Shown: one piece after another, positions 27,666-37,650 of the stretch
How the letters are laid out: the number at the start of each line of letters is the position of its first letter
How positions within the stretch are numbered: the first letter of the stretch is position 1
Assembly (NCBI RefSeq): GCF_030540835.1
Contig: NZ_JAUOEK010000041.1
Location: forward strand, 1 to 64,000
Direction: 5' to 3'
DNA length: 64,000 bases
Source: Flavivirga aquimarina
Lineage (GTDB): Bacteria > Bacteroidota > Bacteroidia > Flavobacteriales > Flavobacteriaceae
Notes under the pieces: model-generated
What the model was told of the DNA's origin: nothing
The model's input: only the letters and a program-made list of their open reading frames with translations
Databases searched by the model: none
Program-made: the position numbers and the translations under genes

Positions 27666-27806
27666 TAGTTCCGATTATTATCGGGATGCAAATATAAACA
27701 AGATTTTTAAATTGCAAACTCGATATTCCAAATTAATTATAAAATAAGTAATAACCATTAAAAACATTCTTTTTTTATATTTTTGAATGAACTATACAAT
27801 CACTTT

Positions 27807-29195
27807 ATGAATAACATTCAATCCTATATAAAAGAGAACAAAAATCGATTTCTAAATGAGTTAATCGAGCTCCTTAAATTACCCTCTATTAGTGCAGATT
27901 CTGCTTATAGAAATGAGGTTTTAAAAACTGCCGAAGCTATTAAGATTAGTTTAGAAAATGCTGGATGTGATAGTGTTGAAATTTGTAAAACAGATGGCTA
28001 CCCTATTGTTTATGGCGAAAAGATTATTGATGAAAATCTGCCAACTGTATTGGTTTACGGTCATTACGATGTGCAGCCACCAGACCCTTTAGATCTTTGG
28101 GATTCTCCTCCTTTTGAACCCGTCATTAAAAACACCGAATTGCATCCCAACGGTGCTATTTTTGCACGTGGTGCATGTGATGACAAAGGACAAATGTATA
28201 TGCATGTAAAGGCTATGGAGTTTATGACCTCTACAAACCAACTTCCGTGTAATGTAAAGTTTATGATTGAAGGGGAAGAAGAAATTGGAAGTGCTAATTT
28301 GGCAACTTTTGTAAAAAACAATCAGGAAAAACTTAAAAACGACGTTATTCTTATTTCTGATACTGGTATGATAGCGAATGACGTGCCTTCAATTACAACC
28401 GGATTGCGTGGATTAAGCTATGTAGAAGTAGAAATTACTGGACCTAACCGCGATTTACATTCCGGGTTGTATGGTGGTGCTGTAGCTAACCCTATAAACG
28501 TTTTAACCAAAATGATTGCATCGCTTCACGACAAAAATAACCACATTACCATTCCCGGTTTTTATGATAAAGTAGAAGAATTATCTAAAGAAGAACGTGC
28601 TGAAATGGCAAAAGCTCCTTTTAGTTTAGACCATTATAAAAAAGCCTTAGATATAAATGATGTTTATGGTGAAACCGGATTTACCACCAACGAACGTAAC
28701 TCCATCCGCCCTACCTTAGATGTTAATGGTATTTGGGGAGGTTACACCGGAGAAGGTGCTAAAACAGTTATTGCAAGCAAAGCATATGCAAAAATCTCTA
28801 TGCGCTTGGTGCCAAATCAAGACTGGGAAAACATTACTCAATTATTTACAAAGCATTTTGAAAGTATTGCACCTAAAAGTGTTACTGTAAAGGTAACACC
28901 TCATCATGGAGGTCAAGGTTATGTAACTCCTGTAAATAGCATTGGTTATCAAGCAGCAAGTAAAGCATACCTAGATACTTTTGGAAAAACTCCTATCCCA
29001 CAACGCAGTGGTGGTAGTATTCCTATTGTATCTCTTTTTGAGCAAGAACTAAAAAGTAAAACCATACTTATGGGCTTTGGTTTAGATAGTGATGCCATTC
29101 ATTCACCTAACGAGCATTTCGGAGTTTTTAATTATTTAAAAGGCATTGAAACCATTCCTTTATTCTATAAATATTTTACTGAGTTATCTAAATAA
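27807..29195 (+). CDS. M20/M28-type dipeptidase
   Basis: 462 residues. The zinc ligands are in VYGHYDVQPPDP, RGACDDKGQ, GEEEIGS, SDTGM and the late IHSPNEHF; the inserted dimerisation domain lies in the middle (LHSGLYGG). These are the features of M20 family dipeptidases of the Bacteroidota type. The ATG at 27807 gives the usual N-terminus; the frame is open upstream to a TTG at 27783. It is cytoplasmic, cleaves dipeptides and stands alone. Confidence 0.93.
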   Translation: MNNIQSYIKENKNRFLNELIELLKLPSISADSAYRNEVLKTAEAIKISLENAGCDSVEICKTDGYPIVYGEKIIDENLPTVLVYGHYDVQPPDPLDLWDSPPFEPVIKNTELHPNGAIFARGACDDKGQMYMHVKAMEFMTSTNQLPCNVKFMIEGEEEIGSANLATFVKNNQEKLKNDVILISDTGMIANDVPSITTGLRGLSYVEVEITGPNRDLHSGLYGGAVANPINVLTKMIASLHDKNNHITIPGFYDKVEELSKEERAEMAKAPFSLDHYKKALDINDVYGETGFTTNERNSIRPTLDVNGIWGGYTGEGAKTVIASKAYAKISMRLVPNQDWENITQLFTKHFESIAPKSVTVKVTPHHGGQGYVTPVNSIGYQAASKAYLDTFGKTPIPQRSGGSIPIVSLFEQELKSKTILMGFGLDSDAIHSPNEHFGVFNYLKGIETIPLFYKYFTELSK

Positions 29196-29281
29196 TCATA
29201 GTTACCTTCGCAAAAAATAAAAGAATACATTTATTCTAAGTGTACAACCTTAAGACAACAATCTCTAACACATAATATAGT

Positions 29282-30142
29282 ATGTCTAACAACCACACTA
29301 ATAACCTTGTATTTCTATTATTAGCAACCTTGTTTATTAGTACTTCCGGCGCCTTAGGCAAATTTATAGACATGCCTACACCTGTTATCATTTGGTGGCG
29401 TTCTGTTTTAGCAATGATTGTATTGTATGCGCTTTGTAGATATAAAAAAATAGGCCTAAAAATTAAATCAAAAAAAGATGCTATTCCAGTAATAACAAGT
29501 GCTGTATTTATGGCTGCTCATTGGGTTACCTACTTTTATGCTTTAAAACTCTCAAACGTAGCTATTGGTATGCTCTCTCTTTTTACATTCCCTATAATTA
29601 CAGCCTTCTTAGAACCTCTATTTATAAAAATAAAATTCGACCCCATATATATATTACTTGGTGTTATGGTACTCTTTGGAATGTATATTTTGGTTCCGGA
29701 ATTTAACATGGAAAACACACATCTAAAAGGTATCCTGTTTGGGTTATTTTCTGCCTTATGTTATGCTTTGCGTAATATTATATCGAAAAAACTGGTATTG
29801 CACTATAATGCCTCCTCGGTAATGTTTTACCAACTGTTTATTATTACTATTATATTAGCTCCTGTTTTATTTTTTATGGAAACATCGGGAATTAAAACAC
29901 AATATCCATATATTATTATTTTAGCTATTCTTACTACAGCCATTGGGCATACCATGCTTGTTAATAGTTTAAAACATTTTACGGTAAGTACTGCCAGTAT
30001 TATAGGTAGTGTGCAACCTATTTTAGGGATTATTATTGCTTTTATATTTTTAAAAGAGATCCCTACTTGGAATACCTTTTTTGGAGGACTTATCATCCTT
30101 TCTACAGTGATAATTGAAAGTATTCGTTCTAGAAAAGCATAA
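29282..30142 (+). CDS. DMT (EamA) family transporter
   Basis: 286 residues with ten predicted transmembrane helices in two EamA repeats (WWRSVLAMIVLYAL and AHWVTYFYALKLSNVAIGMLS in the first; GLFSALCYALRNIISKKL and GIIIAFIFLKEIPTWNTFFGG in the second). It probably exports metabolites or amino acids. No partner gene is adjacent. Confidence 0.9.
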   Translation: MSNNHTNNLVFLLLATLFISTSGALGKFIDMPTPVIIWWRSVLAMIVLYALCRYKKIGLKIKSKKDAIPVITSAVFMAAHWVTYFYALKLSNVAIGMLSLFTFPIITAFLEPLFIKIKFDPIYILLGVMVLFGMYILVPEFNMENTHLKGILFGLFSALCYALRNIISKKLVLHYNASSVMFYQLFIITIILAPVLFFMETSGIKTQYPYIIILAILTTAIGHTMLVNSLKHFTVSTASIIGSVQPILGIIIAFIFLKEIPTWNTFFGGLIILSTVIIESIRSRKA

Positions 30143-30153
30143 TTCAATTAACT

Positions 30154-30213
30154 CTACGTTTGTAGAATTGAAATATTTATTCTACATTTGTAGAGTTAAT
30201 TCTAAACTTGTAG
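30154..30213 (+). promoter_or_regulatory. Three BlaI-type operators with overlapping promoter
   Basis: CTACGTTTGTAG (30154-30165), CTACATTTGTAG (30182-30193) and CTAAACTTGTAG (30202-30213). The second contains the -7 box TACATTTG (30183-30190). A BlaI dimer on these sites would shut off its own operon, which begins at 30217. Confidence 0.75.
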
Positions 30214-30216
30214 AGT

Positions 30217-30582
30217 ATGCAACTATCAAAAACCGAAGAAGATTTAATGAATTATTTATGGAAGCTGGAAAAAGCTTTTATGAAAGATTTACTGGATGCA
30301 TATCCGGAGCCAAAACCAGCGACAACAACAGTAGCAACCCTTTTAAAGCGTATGACTGGAAAAGGTTTTATTGCTTATAATTTATACGGAAAATCCAGAG
30401 AATACTACCCGTTGGTTAAAAAGAAGGATTACTTTTCTAAACATGTAAATGGCCTTATTAAAAACTTTTTTAACAACAGTGCCTCTCAATTTGCATCGTT
30501 TTTCACCACTGAAACGAATCTTTCAAAAGAAGAATTAGAACATTTAAAGGCGTTAATTGATAACGAGATAAAAAATAAATAA
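30217..30582 (+). CDS. BlaI/MecI/CopY family repressor 1
   Basis: 121 residues: LSKTEEDLMNYLWKLEKAFMKDLLDAYPEPKPATTTVATLLKRMTGKGFI, a BlaI winged helix, then the dimerisation part ending LKALIDNEI. In the family the sensor protease cuts the repressor or triggers its loss. It is followed two bases later by an M56 peptidase gene and preceded by three palindromic operators. Confidence 0.92.
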   Translation: MQLSKTEEDLMNYLWKLEKAFMKDLLDAYPEPKPATTTVATLLKRMTGKGFIAYNLYGKSREYYPLVKKKDYFSKHVNGLIKNFFNNSASQFASFFTTETNLSKEELEHLKALIDNEIKNK

Positions 30583-30584
30583 CC

Positions 30585-33143
30585 ATGCTTTTACTTATTT
30601 TAAAATCTAGTACTTGCTTAGCTGTTTTCATGTTGTTTTATAAACTTTGTTTAGAAAAAACGAGTGCGCATACTTTTAAACGTTTCTATTTAATTGCTTC
30701 TACTTTAATTTCAATAGCTATTCCATTTATAACATTTACCGAGTATATTGAAGCTGAGCCCGTAAATTTTGCTTTAGGTATAGAATCTCAAAATTACTCA
30801 AATCTGGAGATCACAGATATTACCGAACCTAAAAATTATTTACCAGCTATTTTATGGAGTATTTATGCTTTAGGTGCCATATTGTTTTCAATTAGATTTT
30901 TCAAAAATTTGCATCAATTGTTTAAAAAGATAAAAGACAATCCTAAATATAAAAATCAGTATTTTATTAACGTTTTAATAACCGATTTAATAACACCACA
31001 TACCTTTTTTAATTACATTTTCCTGAATAAAACAAAATTTGAAAACAACCTTATTCCTAATGAGGTTTTATTCCACGAACAAACACATGCCAAACAAATG
31101 CATGCTCTGGATCTTTTGTTTATAGAAGTCCTTCAAATACTTTTCTGGTTTAATCCGCTACTCTATTTTATTAAAAAGGACATCAAATTAAACCATGAGT
31201 TTTTAGCAGACCAAGCCGTAATAAAACATGGTATCGATTCATCTATTTACCAAAAAACGTTATTAGCTTTCTCATCTCCAGATAGCTATCGGGAAGCTTC
31301 AGATTCATCATTAGTAAATGCCATCAATTATTCATCAATCAAAAAACGATTTACAGTTATGAAAACAAAAACATCAAAAACTGCCTTATGGCTTCGAAGT
31401 CTCATTATTTTACCATTACTAGCTATTCTAATTTATGGATTTAGCGATAAAGTTGTTATTGAAAAAGAAAACATTGAAACCAATGTAACAAATAATAAAA
31501 TCAGAATCTTTATTAATAAAGACAGAGAAGTTTTTATTGAAAATGACTTGGTCATTTTCAATAATATGTCTGAAGCAATAACAAAAATAAAAAACAGATT
31601 AATTAAAAAACATTCAATCACTCCTGAATTATTCATTGAAGTTGAAGGACATGTAACAGATGAATATTTTAAAGCTATTGTAAATGAAATTAAAAAGACC
31701 AACCTTAAAGTTACTGAATTTAAATCCGACTCTTTATTATTAAATAAAGAAGGATCAATTCCTTATTTTAAAGGAACACATTTAACTGCTAATTATATAG
31801 TTTTTAAAACTGAAACAGGAGAAATATTGGAAGGTGTTTCTATTCCTAAAAACACAACTTATAGTGAAAACGAAAACTTAAAAAGTCTACTAAATTATTT
31901 AAGAGAAAAAGAGAAAAATCTAGTACAATCTTTAAGTAAAGAAAAGAATGAAAAAGAAAAAATTGAAATAGAAGAACAAATTGATTTTCTTAAGTCTAGA
32001 ACAAAAATAGTTAGCAATCGATTAAACTTTCAATCTAAGAAATCATCTCAAAACCAGGATAAAATAAAACATAAAGAAAGTATCAAAAATACTTATAGAT
32101 TTATCTTTTATTTAGATAATGATGATCAAATTGCTGCATACGGTAAATGGGTTAAATCATATGACTTAAAAAAAATCATTAAAGAATATACACAAGCAAC
32201 AAACAAAAATTCAACTGAAATTGAACTAGTTATACGTCATGGAACATCTAAAAAAACTATTTCAGAAGTTAAAAGTATTTTAAATGAATATGGCAAATTA
32301 AAAGTCAAATTTACAGATAAGGAAGGTTGGTTAAGTACTGAAAAAAAGCAAAAAACAATTTCTGATAAAAACATAGAAAAATCAACGAAAAGCGAGTTAA
32401 TCATTAAAATAATCGACAACAAAACTGTTTTAATAAACGACAAAATGTGTCTTTTAGATAATGCTGAGACATGCATCGTTAAATTCCTAAATACGCTATC
32501 ACGAAAAGAAAAAAAAGGATTGGTTCCGATAATCATTTATAATTCACCAGATGGAGATAGTGCCTTAGAAAACTTAAACAATATTCTAAGAGATTATAAT
32601 CTTTTACGAATAAATAAAAAGATAAAAATAAATGGAGAGCCTTTTCCTCCTGCACCTGAAGCACCAAAAGTTAAAGAAGGCTTTGAAATACCACCTCCGC
32701 CTCCTCCAACCACCGAACCATTAACAAAGTTTAAAAGCTCTTCAGAAAAGTTATTAAAAGCGTGGAAAGAATACTCGACAGAGGGTGATGCTTATGGAAC
32801 AGCTATGCAAGCATATTTTAAGAACAAAACAGGAAATCTTAGCGACTTAAAAATACAATACGAAAAAGTCATGGAACTTTATAAAGCTTACAAGGAACTT
32901 TCTGAACAAGAAAAAGAGTCCCCTGTATTGCCTCCTCCACCTCCACCTCAAGAATCAGTATTAGGTCATATTATTAGTATGTCTAAAAAAGGAGCTATTT
33001 TTTATTATAACGACAAAGAAATAACTTCAGAAAAAGCTATAGAAATAGCCAAAAAGGATAAAAATTTAGATATATCTGTCAAATACAAAAGTGATATTAA
33101 TACTAATGTAGTAACAATTAAAACTAAACCGAGTAAACCTTAA
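30585..33143 (+). CDS. M56 (BlaR1-like) membrane metalloprotease with long proline-rich C-terminal part
   Basis: 852 residues. The N-terminal 110 residues contain three TM helices. The zinc site is VLFHEQTHAKQ (His164, Glu165, His168) with a later NHEFLADQAVI, and a further TM lies near 270-285 (LRSLIILPLLAILIYGF). The remaining 560 residues are extracytoplasmic with no penicillin-binding domain: repeated alpha/beta units, a Lys/Glu-rich segment around 440-470, and two Pro-rich runs (PPPPPP) near 705 and 785. The signal sensed is unknown. It is co-transcribed with blaI 1. Confidence 0.88.
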   Translation: MLLLILKSSTCLAVFMLFYKLCLEKTSAHTFKRFYLIASTLISIAIPFITFTEYIEAEPVNFALGIESQNYSNLEITDITEPKNYLPAILWSIYALGAILFSIRFFKNLHQLFKKIKDNPKYKNQYFINVLITDLITPHTFFNYIFLNKTKFENNLIPNEVLFHEQTHAKQMHALDLLFIEVLQILFWFNPLLYFIKKDIKLNHEFLADQAVIKHGIDSSIYQKTLLAFSSPDSYREASDSSLVNAINYSSIKKRFTVMKTKTSKTALWLRSLIILPLLAILIYGFSDKVVIEKENIETNVTNNKIRIFINKDREVFIENDLVIFNNMSEAITKIKNRLIKKHSITPELFIEVEGHVTDEYFKAIVNEIKKTNLKVTEFKSDSLLLNKEGSIPYFKGTHLTANYIVFKTETGEILEGVSIPKNTTYSENENLKSLLNYLREKEKNLVQSLSKEKNEKEKIEIEEQIDFLKSRTKIVSNRLNFQSKKSSQNQDKIKHKESIKNTYRFIFYLDNDDQIAAYGKWVKSYDLKKIIKEYTQATNKNSTEIELVIRHGTSKKTISEVKSILNEYGKLKVKFTDKEGWLSTEKKQKTISDKNIEKSTKSELIIKIIDNKTVLINDKMCLLDNAETCIVKFLNTLSRKEKKGLVPIIIYNSPDGDSALENLNNILRDYNLLRINKKIKINGEPFPPAPEAPKVKEGFEIPPPPPPTTEPLTKFKSSSEKLLKAWKEYSTEGDAYGTAMQAYFKNKTGNLSDLKIQYEKVMELYKAYKELSEQEKESPVLPPPPPPQESVLGHIISMSKKGAIFYYNDKEITSEKAIEIAKKDKNLDISVKYKSDINTNVVTIKTKPSKP

Positions 33144-33159
33144 TTTAAGGTATGAAATT

Positions 33160-33201
33160 AAGTTCTCATTAGATTTTTGAAAGCTATGAGAACTTTTTTT
33201 G
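33160..33201 (+). terminator. Rho-independent terminator after the M56 gene
   Basis: Stem AAGTTCTCAT paired with ATGAGAACTT (33186-33195), a 16-base loop, then a T run. Confidence 0.85.
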
Positions 33202-33315
33202 TGAAATTCATGTAACAAATCACCCGCTTTAGCGTTCTAATAGTCAACATATATCAGGTTCCTGTCGAACACACAGACTGGTAAGTTGAAAGATCAATCA
33301 AAAAACAATCATATT

Positions 33316-34416
33316 ATGCTAAAGCAATTCTTTATTATTTGCTCGGGTGCAGATACCGATATTTTAGAGCATTGCTCTAAAGGCGAACAAAATAAATATG
33401 CAGGTATTGGTGCTACTGTATTTTTTACTGCGGTTATGGCTTTTATAGCTGCTTCTTATGCCCTTTATACTGTTTTCGATAATATCTTTATGGCCATTGC
33501 ATTTGGGTTTATTTGGGGCTTGCTCATCTTTAATTTAGACAGATATATTGTTTCTACCATTAAAAAAACAGGACAACTAACAGACGAACTTATACAAGCA
33601 TCCCCCAGAATAATATTGGCTGTTATTATTGCTATTGTTATTTCTAAACCGTTAGAATTAAAGATTTTTGAAAAAGAAATTAATCAGGTACTATTAGAAC
33701 AAAAAAATGAACTAACACTTGCTAATAAAGAACAAGTCGCTCAACAATTTACACCAGATATTACTACACTTCAAAATGACATAACTGGCTTACAAAACGA
33801 CATAAATACTAAAGAAGCTGAAGTAAATGCACTATACGACACCTACATTGCCGAAGCCGAAGGGACTGCTGGCACAAAATTATTAGGCAAAGGCCCTGTA
33901 TATAAAGAAAAACGTGATAAACATGACGCTCTATTAGCCGAATTGCAAGTACTGAAAGCAGAAAATAAAACTAAAATTGCCGCTATTGAAACTCAAATAG
34001 CGACAATTAAAGATGATTATGAAACTCAAATTTTAAAAACGCAACCCATCATTAATAATTTTGATGGTTTAATGGCTCGTGTAAATGCTTTAAGCAAATT
34101 ACCTTGGTTACCTTCCTTTTTTATATTTTTATTGTTTTTAGCAATTGAAACATCTCCCATTTTTGCAAAACTGTTATCTCCTAAGGGCACCTACGACTTT
34201 AAGTTAGAAGACCAGGAAACAGCAGTAAAAACGAACCTGCTTCAAAATAAAAACCAGAGAGAAGCTCTATTGAGAACAGACTATGCTATTAATGATCGTA
34301 TTTATGGTGACATAGAAAATGAAGACGAATTATATACTTATAAGCGCAAAAAAGTGAGAGAACTCATGCAACTTCAAGCTGATGCCTTTTTAAAACATCA
34401 AAAAAACGCCTTCTAA
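33316..34416 (+). CDS. DUF4407 membrane protein
   Basis: 366 residues from ATG 33316; the frame also has a TTG at 33286. TM helices lie at about residues 30-50, 57-75, 95-115 and near 270-290 (LPSFFIFLLFLAIETSPIF). A long coiled-coil region (about 130-260, Gln/Glu/Lys rich, ITTLQNDITGLQNDI) lies between, and it ends with an acidic-basic cytoplasmic tail. DUF4407 proteins are widespread in Bacteroidota and their function is unknown. Confidence 0.85.
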   Translation: MLKQFFIICSGADTDILEHCSKGEQNKYAGIGATVFFTAVMAFIAASYALYTVFDNIFMAIAFGFIWGLLIFNLDRYIVSTIKKTGQLTDELIQASPRIILAVIIAIVISKPLELKIFEKEINQVLLEQKNELTLANKEQVAQQFTPDITTLQNDITGLQNDINTKEAEVNALYDTYIAEAEGTAGTKLLGKGPVYKEKRDKHDALLAELQVLKAENKTKIAAIETQIATIKDDYETQILKTQPIINNFDGLMARVNALSKLPWLPSFFIFLLFLAIETSPIFAKLLSPKGTYDFKLEDQETAVKTNLLQNKNQREALLRTDYAINDRIYGDIENEDELYTYKRKKVRELMQLQADAFLKHQKNAF

Positions 34417-34425
34417 TTCTCTATG

Positions 34426-34710
34426 CTATGCAGCGTTTTCCGCTTTAAAATGGTTGTATAAGTCTTTGCACCCTATACCTATAATTGATAAGTTTTTATT
34501 TTTTTGAATGGCTTCATTATGAAGTGCCACGAAAGCATTAACACCATAACGATCCATACTTTCTATATCTTCAATACTAATGGTTAGATTATTAACTTTT
34601 TCGAAAATGTTTTGGAATTCATTTTGAAATGCCTCTAAACTATTTCTGTTTAGAATACCTTTAATTTTAAAAAAATTATTACAGTTTGAAATTTTTAAAT
34701 CCATAATCAT
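34426..34710 (-). CDS. STAS-domain protein (anti-sigma-antagonist-like)
   Basis: 94 residues in the STAS fold: ISNCNNFFKIKGILN, LTISIEDIESMDRYGVNAFVALHNEAIQ. The Ser usually phosphorylated in SpoIIAA-type proteins lies at ESMD, which is plausible but not certain. No kinase or sigma partner is adjacent. It is convergent with the DUF4407 gene, 9 bases away. Confidence 0.7.
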   Translation of the reverse strand: MIMDLKISNCNNFFKIKGILNRNSLEAFQNEFQNIFEKVNNLTISIEDIESMDRYGVNAFVALHNEAIQKNKNLSIIGIGCKDLYNHFKAENAA

Positions 34711-34928
34711 ATTATTTTAATTGTTAAATGACAGATCTGAGGGAAGATTAATCAATTAATTATGTAATAAAAGTATAGAAACAACAAGTTATAATACTAT
34801 TTTTTCGATCAATCGATTTCAACTCTGGATAAAAAAAAATTCAATGTCAATTTCATCGACAAGTAACCTAATTAATATCAAGATTTCGTTATTTTTACTT
34901 CTAATTAAATGTTATTAATTAATCGACA

Positions 34929-35360
34929 ATGAAAAAGTTAATATTATTATTTTGCTTAGTATCTGTTTTTAATAGTTATTCTCAAACTTCTGAAGAACAA
35001 GATAAAAAAGCGATTCTTAAAGTATTAAAAAAACAACGCCTCGCATGGTCTGATAACAATATTGAAAAATTCATGGAAGGTTATTGGAAAAGCGATTCAC
35101 TTAAATTTTACGGTAGCAATGGAGTTACTCATGGTTGGGAAAACACTTTGGAAAGATACCAAAAGGCTTATCCTACTGCAGATCATACTGGAAAATTAAA
35201 TTTTAGAATAAATGCTATTACTAAAATAACTGAAGGTGCTTATTATGTTTTGGGTGAATACCATTTAAAACGTGAGGTTGGAAATGCTGATGGTATTTTT
35301 ATGATTATTTTCAAAAAAATTGATGGTCATTGGAAAATTATTGCCGATACCTCGAGCTAA
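34929..35360 (+). CDS. Exported DUF4440 / SnoaL-like protein
   Basis: 143 residues with a signal peptide (1-18, NSYSQ). An NTF2-like domain: AILKVLKKQRLAWSDNNIEKFMEGYWKSDSLKFYGSNG, and FMIIFKKIDGHWKIIADTSS at the end. A periplasmic ligand-binding or enzyme fold of unknown substrate. Its stop is three bases before the GNAT gene, so the two are co-transcribed. Confidence 0.85.
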   Translation: MKKLILLFCLVSVFNSYSQTSEEQDKKAILKVLKKQRLAWSDNNIEKFMEGYWKSDSLKFYGSNGVTHGWENTLERYQKAYPTADHTGKLNFRINAITKITEGAYYVLGEYHLKREVGNADGIFMIIFKKIDGHWKIIADTSS

Positions 35361-35363
35361 ATT

Positions 35364-35840
35364 ATGTCTGCAATAGTTAGAAAAGCAACGATTGATGATT
35401 TACCTGTTTTATTAGAATTTGAACAGGGTGTTATTGTTGCTGAACGCCCTTTTGATCCTACAATAAAAGAAGGGAGTATTCATTACTATGATATCAATGC
35501 GTTAATAACAGACCAAGATTCTGAGGTATTTGTTGCAGAAATTAATGGTAATATAGTGGCTTCTGGATATGCTAAAATTAAACCGGACAGACATTATTTA
35601 AAGCATACGAATCATGGTTACTTAGGTTTTATGTTTGTGTCTAAAACCCATAGGGGAAAACATTTAAATAAAATGATTGTTGATGCTCTATTAAAGTGGT
35701 GTAAAGCGAGGCATGTTTTTGAGATTAGGTTGGATGTTTATAATGATAATATCCCTGCAATTAATGCCTATGAAAAAGCAGGATTTAAAAAACACATGAT
35801 TAATATGCGTTTGGATATTGAAAATTTAGACTTAACGTAA
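35364..35840 (+). CDS. GNAT family N-acetyltransferase
   Basis: 158 residues: VRKATIDDLPVLLEFEQ start, then EVFVAEINGNIVASGYAKIK, the acetyl-CoA loop FVSKTHRGKHLNKMIVDALLKWC (Q/RxxGxG/A type with RGKH), and INAYEKAGFKKHMINMRL. It transfers an acetyl group to an unknown amine or protein N-terminus. Confidence 0.9.
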   Translation: MSAIVRKATIDDLPVLLEFEQGVIVAERPFDPTIKEGSIHYYDINALITDQDSEVFVAEINGNIVASGYAKIKPDRHYLKHTNHGYLGFMFVSKTHRGKHLNKMIVDALLKWCKARHVFEIRLDVYNDNIPAINAYEKAGFKKHMINMRLDIENLDLT

Positions 35841-35848
35841 TCCGATTA

Positions 35849-36427
35849 TTATAATTTCTTTACGTATTTAGTAATAATCACGATTTGTTGTGCGCCTACT
35901 TTGCCTTCTATATATTCTGCATTTTCACGGTCTAAGCGAATATTTCTAACAGCAGTACCTTGTTTGGCTACCATACTGGAGCCTTTTACTTTTAAATCTT
36001 TTACTAAAACTACAGAATCTCCAGATGATAAAATCACCCCATTGACATCTCTGTGAATTATTTTGTTAGCTGCATCTTCATGTTCGCCCGTAGCACGTGC
36101 CAAAGCTAAAGCTTCATCGCTTAAATACATCATGTCTAACAAATCTTTTGGCCATCCTTCATTTCGTAATCTTTGCAACATTCTCCAAGCCATAATCTGT
36201 ACTGCAACATGTTCACTCCACATACTATCGTTTAAACACCTCCAGTGATTTACGTCCATATCTACATCTCCTTCTATTTGGTCTAAACAAGTTTTACAAA
36301 CTAATACATCGTTAGCCACATTTTCGTTTAATGACGGAGGAATGGTATATTGTTTTAAGTCATTGCTAGCCGTACATAATTCGCAGATATTACCGCTTCT
36401 TTCCTGTAATGTTTGTAATACGCTCAT
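35849..36427 (-). CDS. PhnA/YjdM domain protein
   Basis: 192 residues. An N-terminal zinc-ribbon-like part has the cysteine pairs CELC and CKTC, a middle helical part follows, and the C-terminal PhnA domain is VNGVILSSGDSVVLVKDLKVKGSS. The old name (alkylphosphonate uptake) is misleading; the function is not established. It is convergent with the GNAT gene. Confidence 0.88.
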   Translation of the reverse strand: MSVLQTLQERSGNICELCTASNDLKQYTIPPSLNENVANDVLVCKTCLDQIEGDVDMDVNHWRCLNDSMWSEHVAVQIMAWRMLQRLRNEGWPKDLLDMMYLSDEALALARATGEHEDAANKIIHRDVNGVILSSGDSVVLVKDLKVKGSSMVAKQGTAVRNIRLDRENAEYIEGKVGAQQIVIITKYVKKL

Positions 36428-36647
36428 GCTTTACTTTATTTTTTTGCAATGATACGTTTTAATAAAAGGTTTTACAAGTTTAGGTTTATTGATAAACAAA
36501 AAGAAACTGTCCGAACAGCATAGCAATTTACTATATCAGGTTGAAATTATCGAAATTAGTATTAATGAAGAATTATATAATTTCGGCAGCACTCAAAATG
36601 ACATCTATTTTTACTTTTCAGACAGTCTCATAAACTTTACTCAAATA

Positions 36648-37478
36648 CTATTTAGAAAGCTCATGTACCCATGTGTATAAATAATCTCCATGTACACCAG
36701 TAAAATAGTTATTCCATGCTTTACCTTTAGCCTTTCTGACTTCTTCATCGGGAAAAGCTTCTTTTATAAGTTCAGAGTTTCTATCATACATTTTATCTAA
36801 ATCTCCCATAGAGTCTAAGAAAAACGCTTCTACATATTCTGTTCTATCAGATCCCCAGGCATGAGCATTCGGATAGTATGCTTTTATAAATTCATTTTTA
36901 CTAATAATAGCATCAAACCCTTCTTTTTTTAATGCCATAAATTCTTCTTCTGTCCCATCTTCTGGAAATGAAAAATGATTTTTTCTAACGTAAGTTACCA
37001 TATCTTTCGTTGGTTTTTCAGCCATTAACTTAGCGCCAGGCATTGCAGCATAAATTTCGTCGGAATGTTCATTAGAATAGTATGCCATACGTTTTTTCAT
37101 AAAGGCTTCTCTGTCTGCTTCTTCCGGCCATGCTTCTTTAATTAATTCTGCATTTCTATCGGCAAATTTCCCCATGTCTTCCCACGAAGCAAATGTTTGT
37201 ACATACATCAATTCTGTATTATCTGCTGTAAATAAGTGCATATAAACAGATGTACCCATGATAAATTCATTTTTCATAGTTACTTTGTCTAAAAATTCTT
37301 TTTCAATGGCCTTCCATGTATCCATATCAAAATCTTCCATATCCATATTCCAATGCATGGTGGTTACGGCGACAAACTCAGGTCGTTTTGGTGTTTCTTC
37401 TTGTGCAAAAAGTGTAATAGGGCTTAATAACAGTAGCATTACTAATACTGTTGCAAAAATTCGGTTGGTTGTTTTCAT
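36648..37478 (-). CDS. Exported protein with two copies of an alpha/beta (ABM-like) domain
   Basis: 276 residues with a signal peptide (1-25, LFAQE). It is made of two similar halves: each has a KNEFI segment, a strand ending in a polar patch, an aromatic SWEDMGKF or SMGDLDKM turn, and then DRNAELIKEAWPEE or DRNSELIKEAFPDE. The halves (about 34-150 and 160-272) look like an internal duplication of a dimeric alpha+beta barrel. The function is unknown; it probably acts in the periplasm. Confidence 0.78.
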   Translation of the reverse strand: MKTTNRIFATVLVMLLLLSPITLFAQEETPKRPEFVAVTTMHWNMDMEDFDMDTWKAIEKEFLDKVTMKNEFIMGTSVYMHLFTADNTELMYVQTFASWEDMGKFADRNAELIKEAWPEEADREAFMKKRMAYYSNEHSDEIYAAMPGAKLMAEKPTKDMVTYVRKNHFSFPEDGTEEEFMALKKEGFDAIISKNEFIKAYYPNAHAWGSDRTEYVEAFFLDSMGDLDKMYDRNSELIKEAFPDEEVRKAKGKAWNNYFTGVHGDYLYTWVHELSK

Positions 37479-37650
37479 AATCTGTTACAATTTAAAGTTA
37501 ATATATTTGAATTAGTCAATACAACTTTAAGATTATGGGACTATAAAAGGTTTTGGGCAACCTATTTATGTACTATTGAAAAAAATATTATGGAGATTGA
37601 GAGTATCTAAATATACAACAAAAAACACACACATCTAATATTTAGCGTGT

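Noticed and set aside
30114-30380. An 88-residue frame overlapping the BlaI gene
   Set aside because: It covers the operators and the BlaI frame in another phase; the BlaI frame has clear family motifs.
33240-33285. A third ECF promoter (TGTCGAACACACAGACTGG) before the DUF4407 gene
   Set aside because: It has only partial similarity to the two matched sites and different spacing.
36489-36680. A 63-residue frame with a TTG start before the duplicated-domain gene
   Set aside because: It has no motif, a weak start and overlaps the next gene; it is probably chance.
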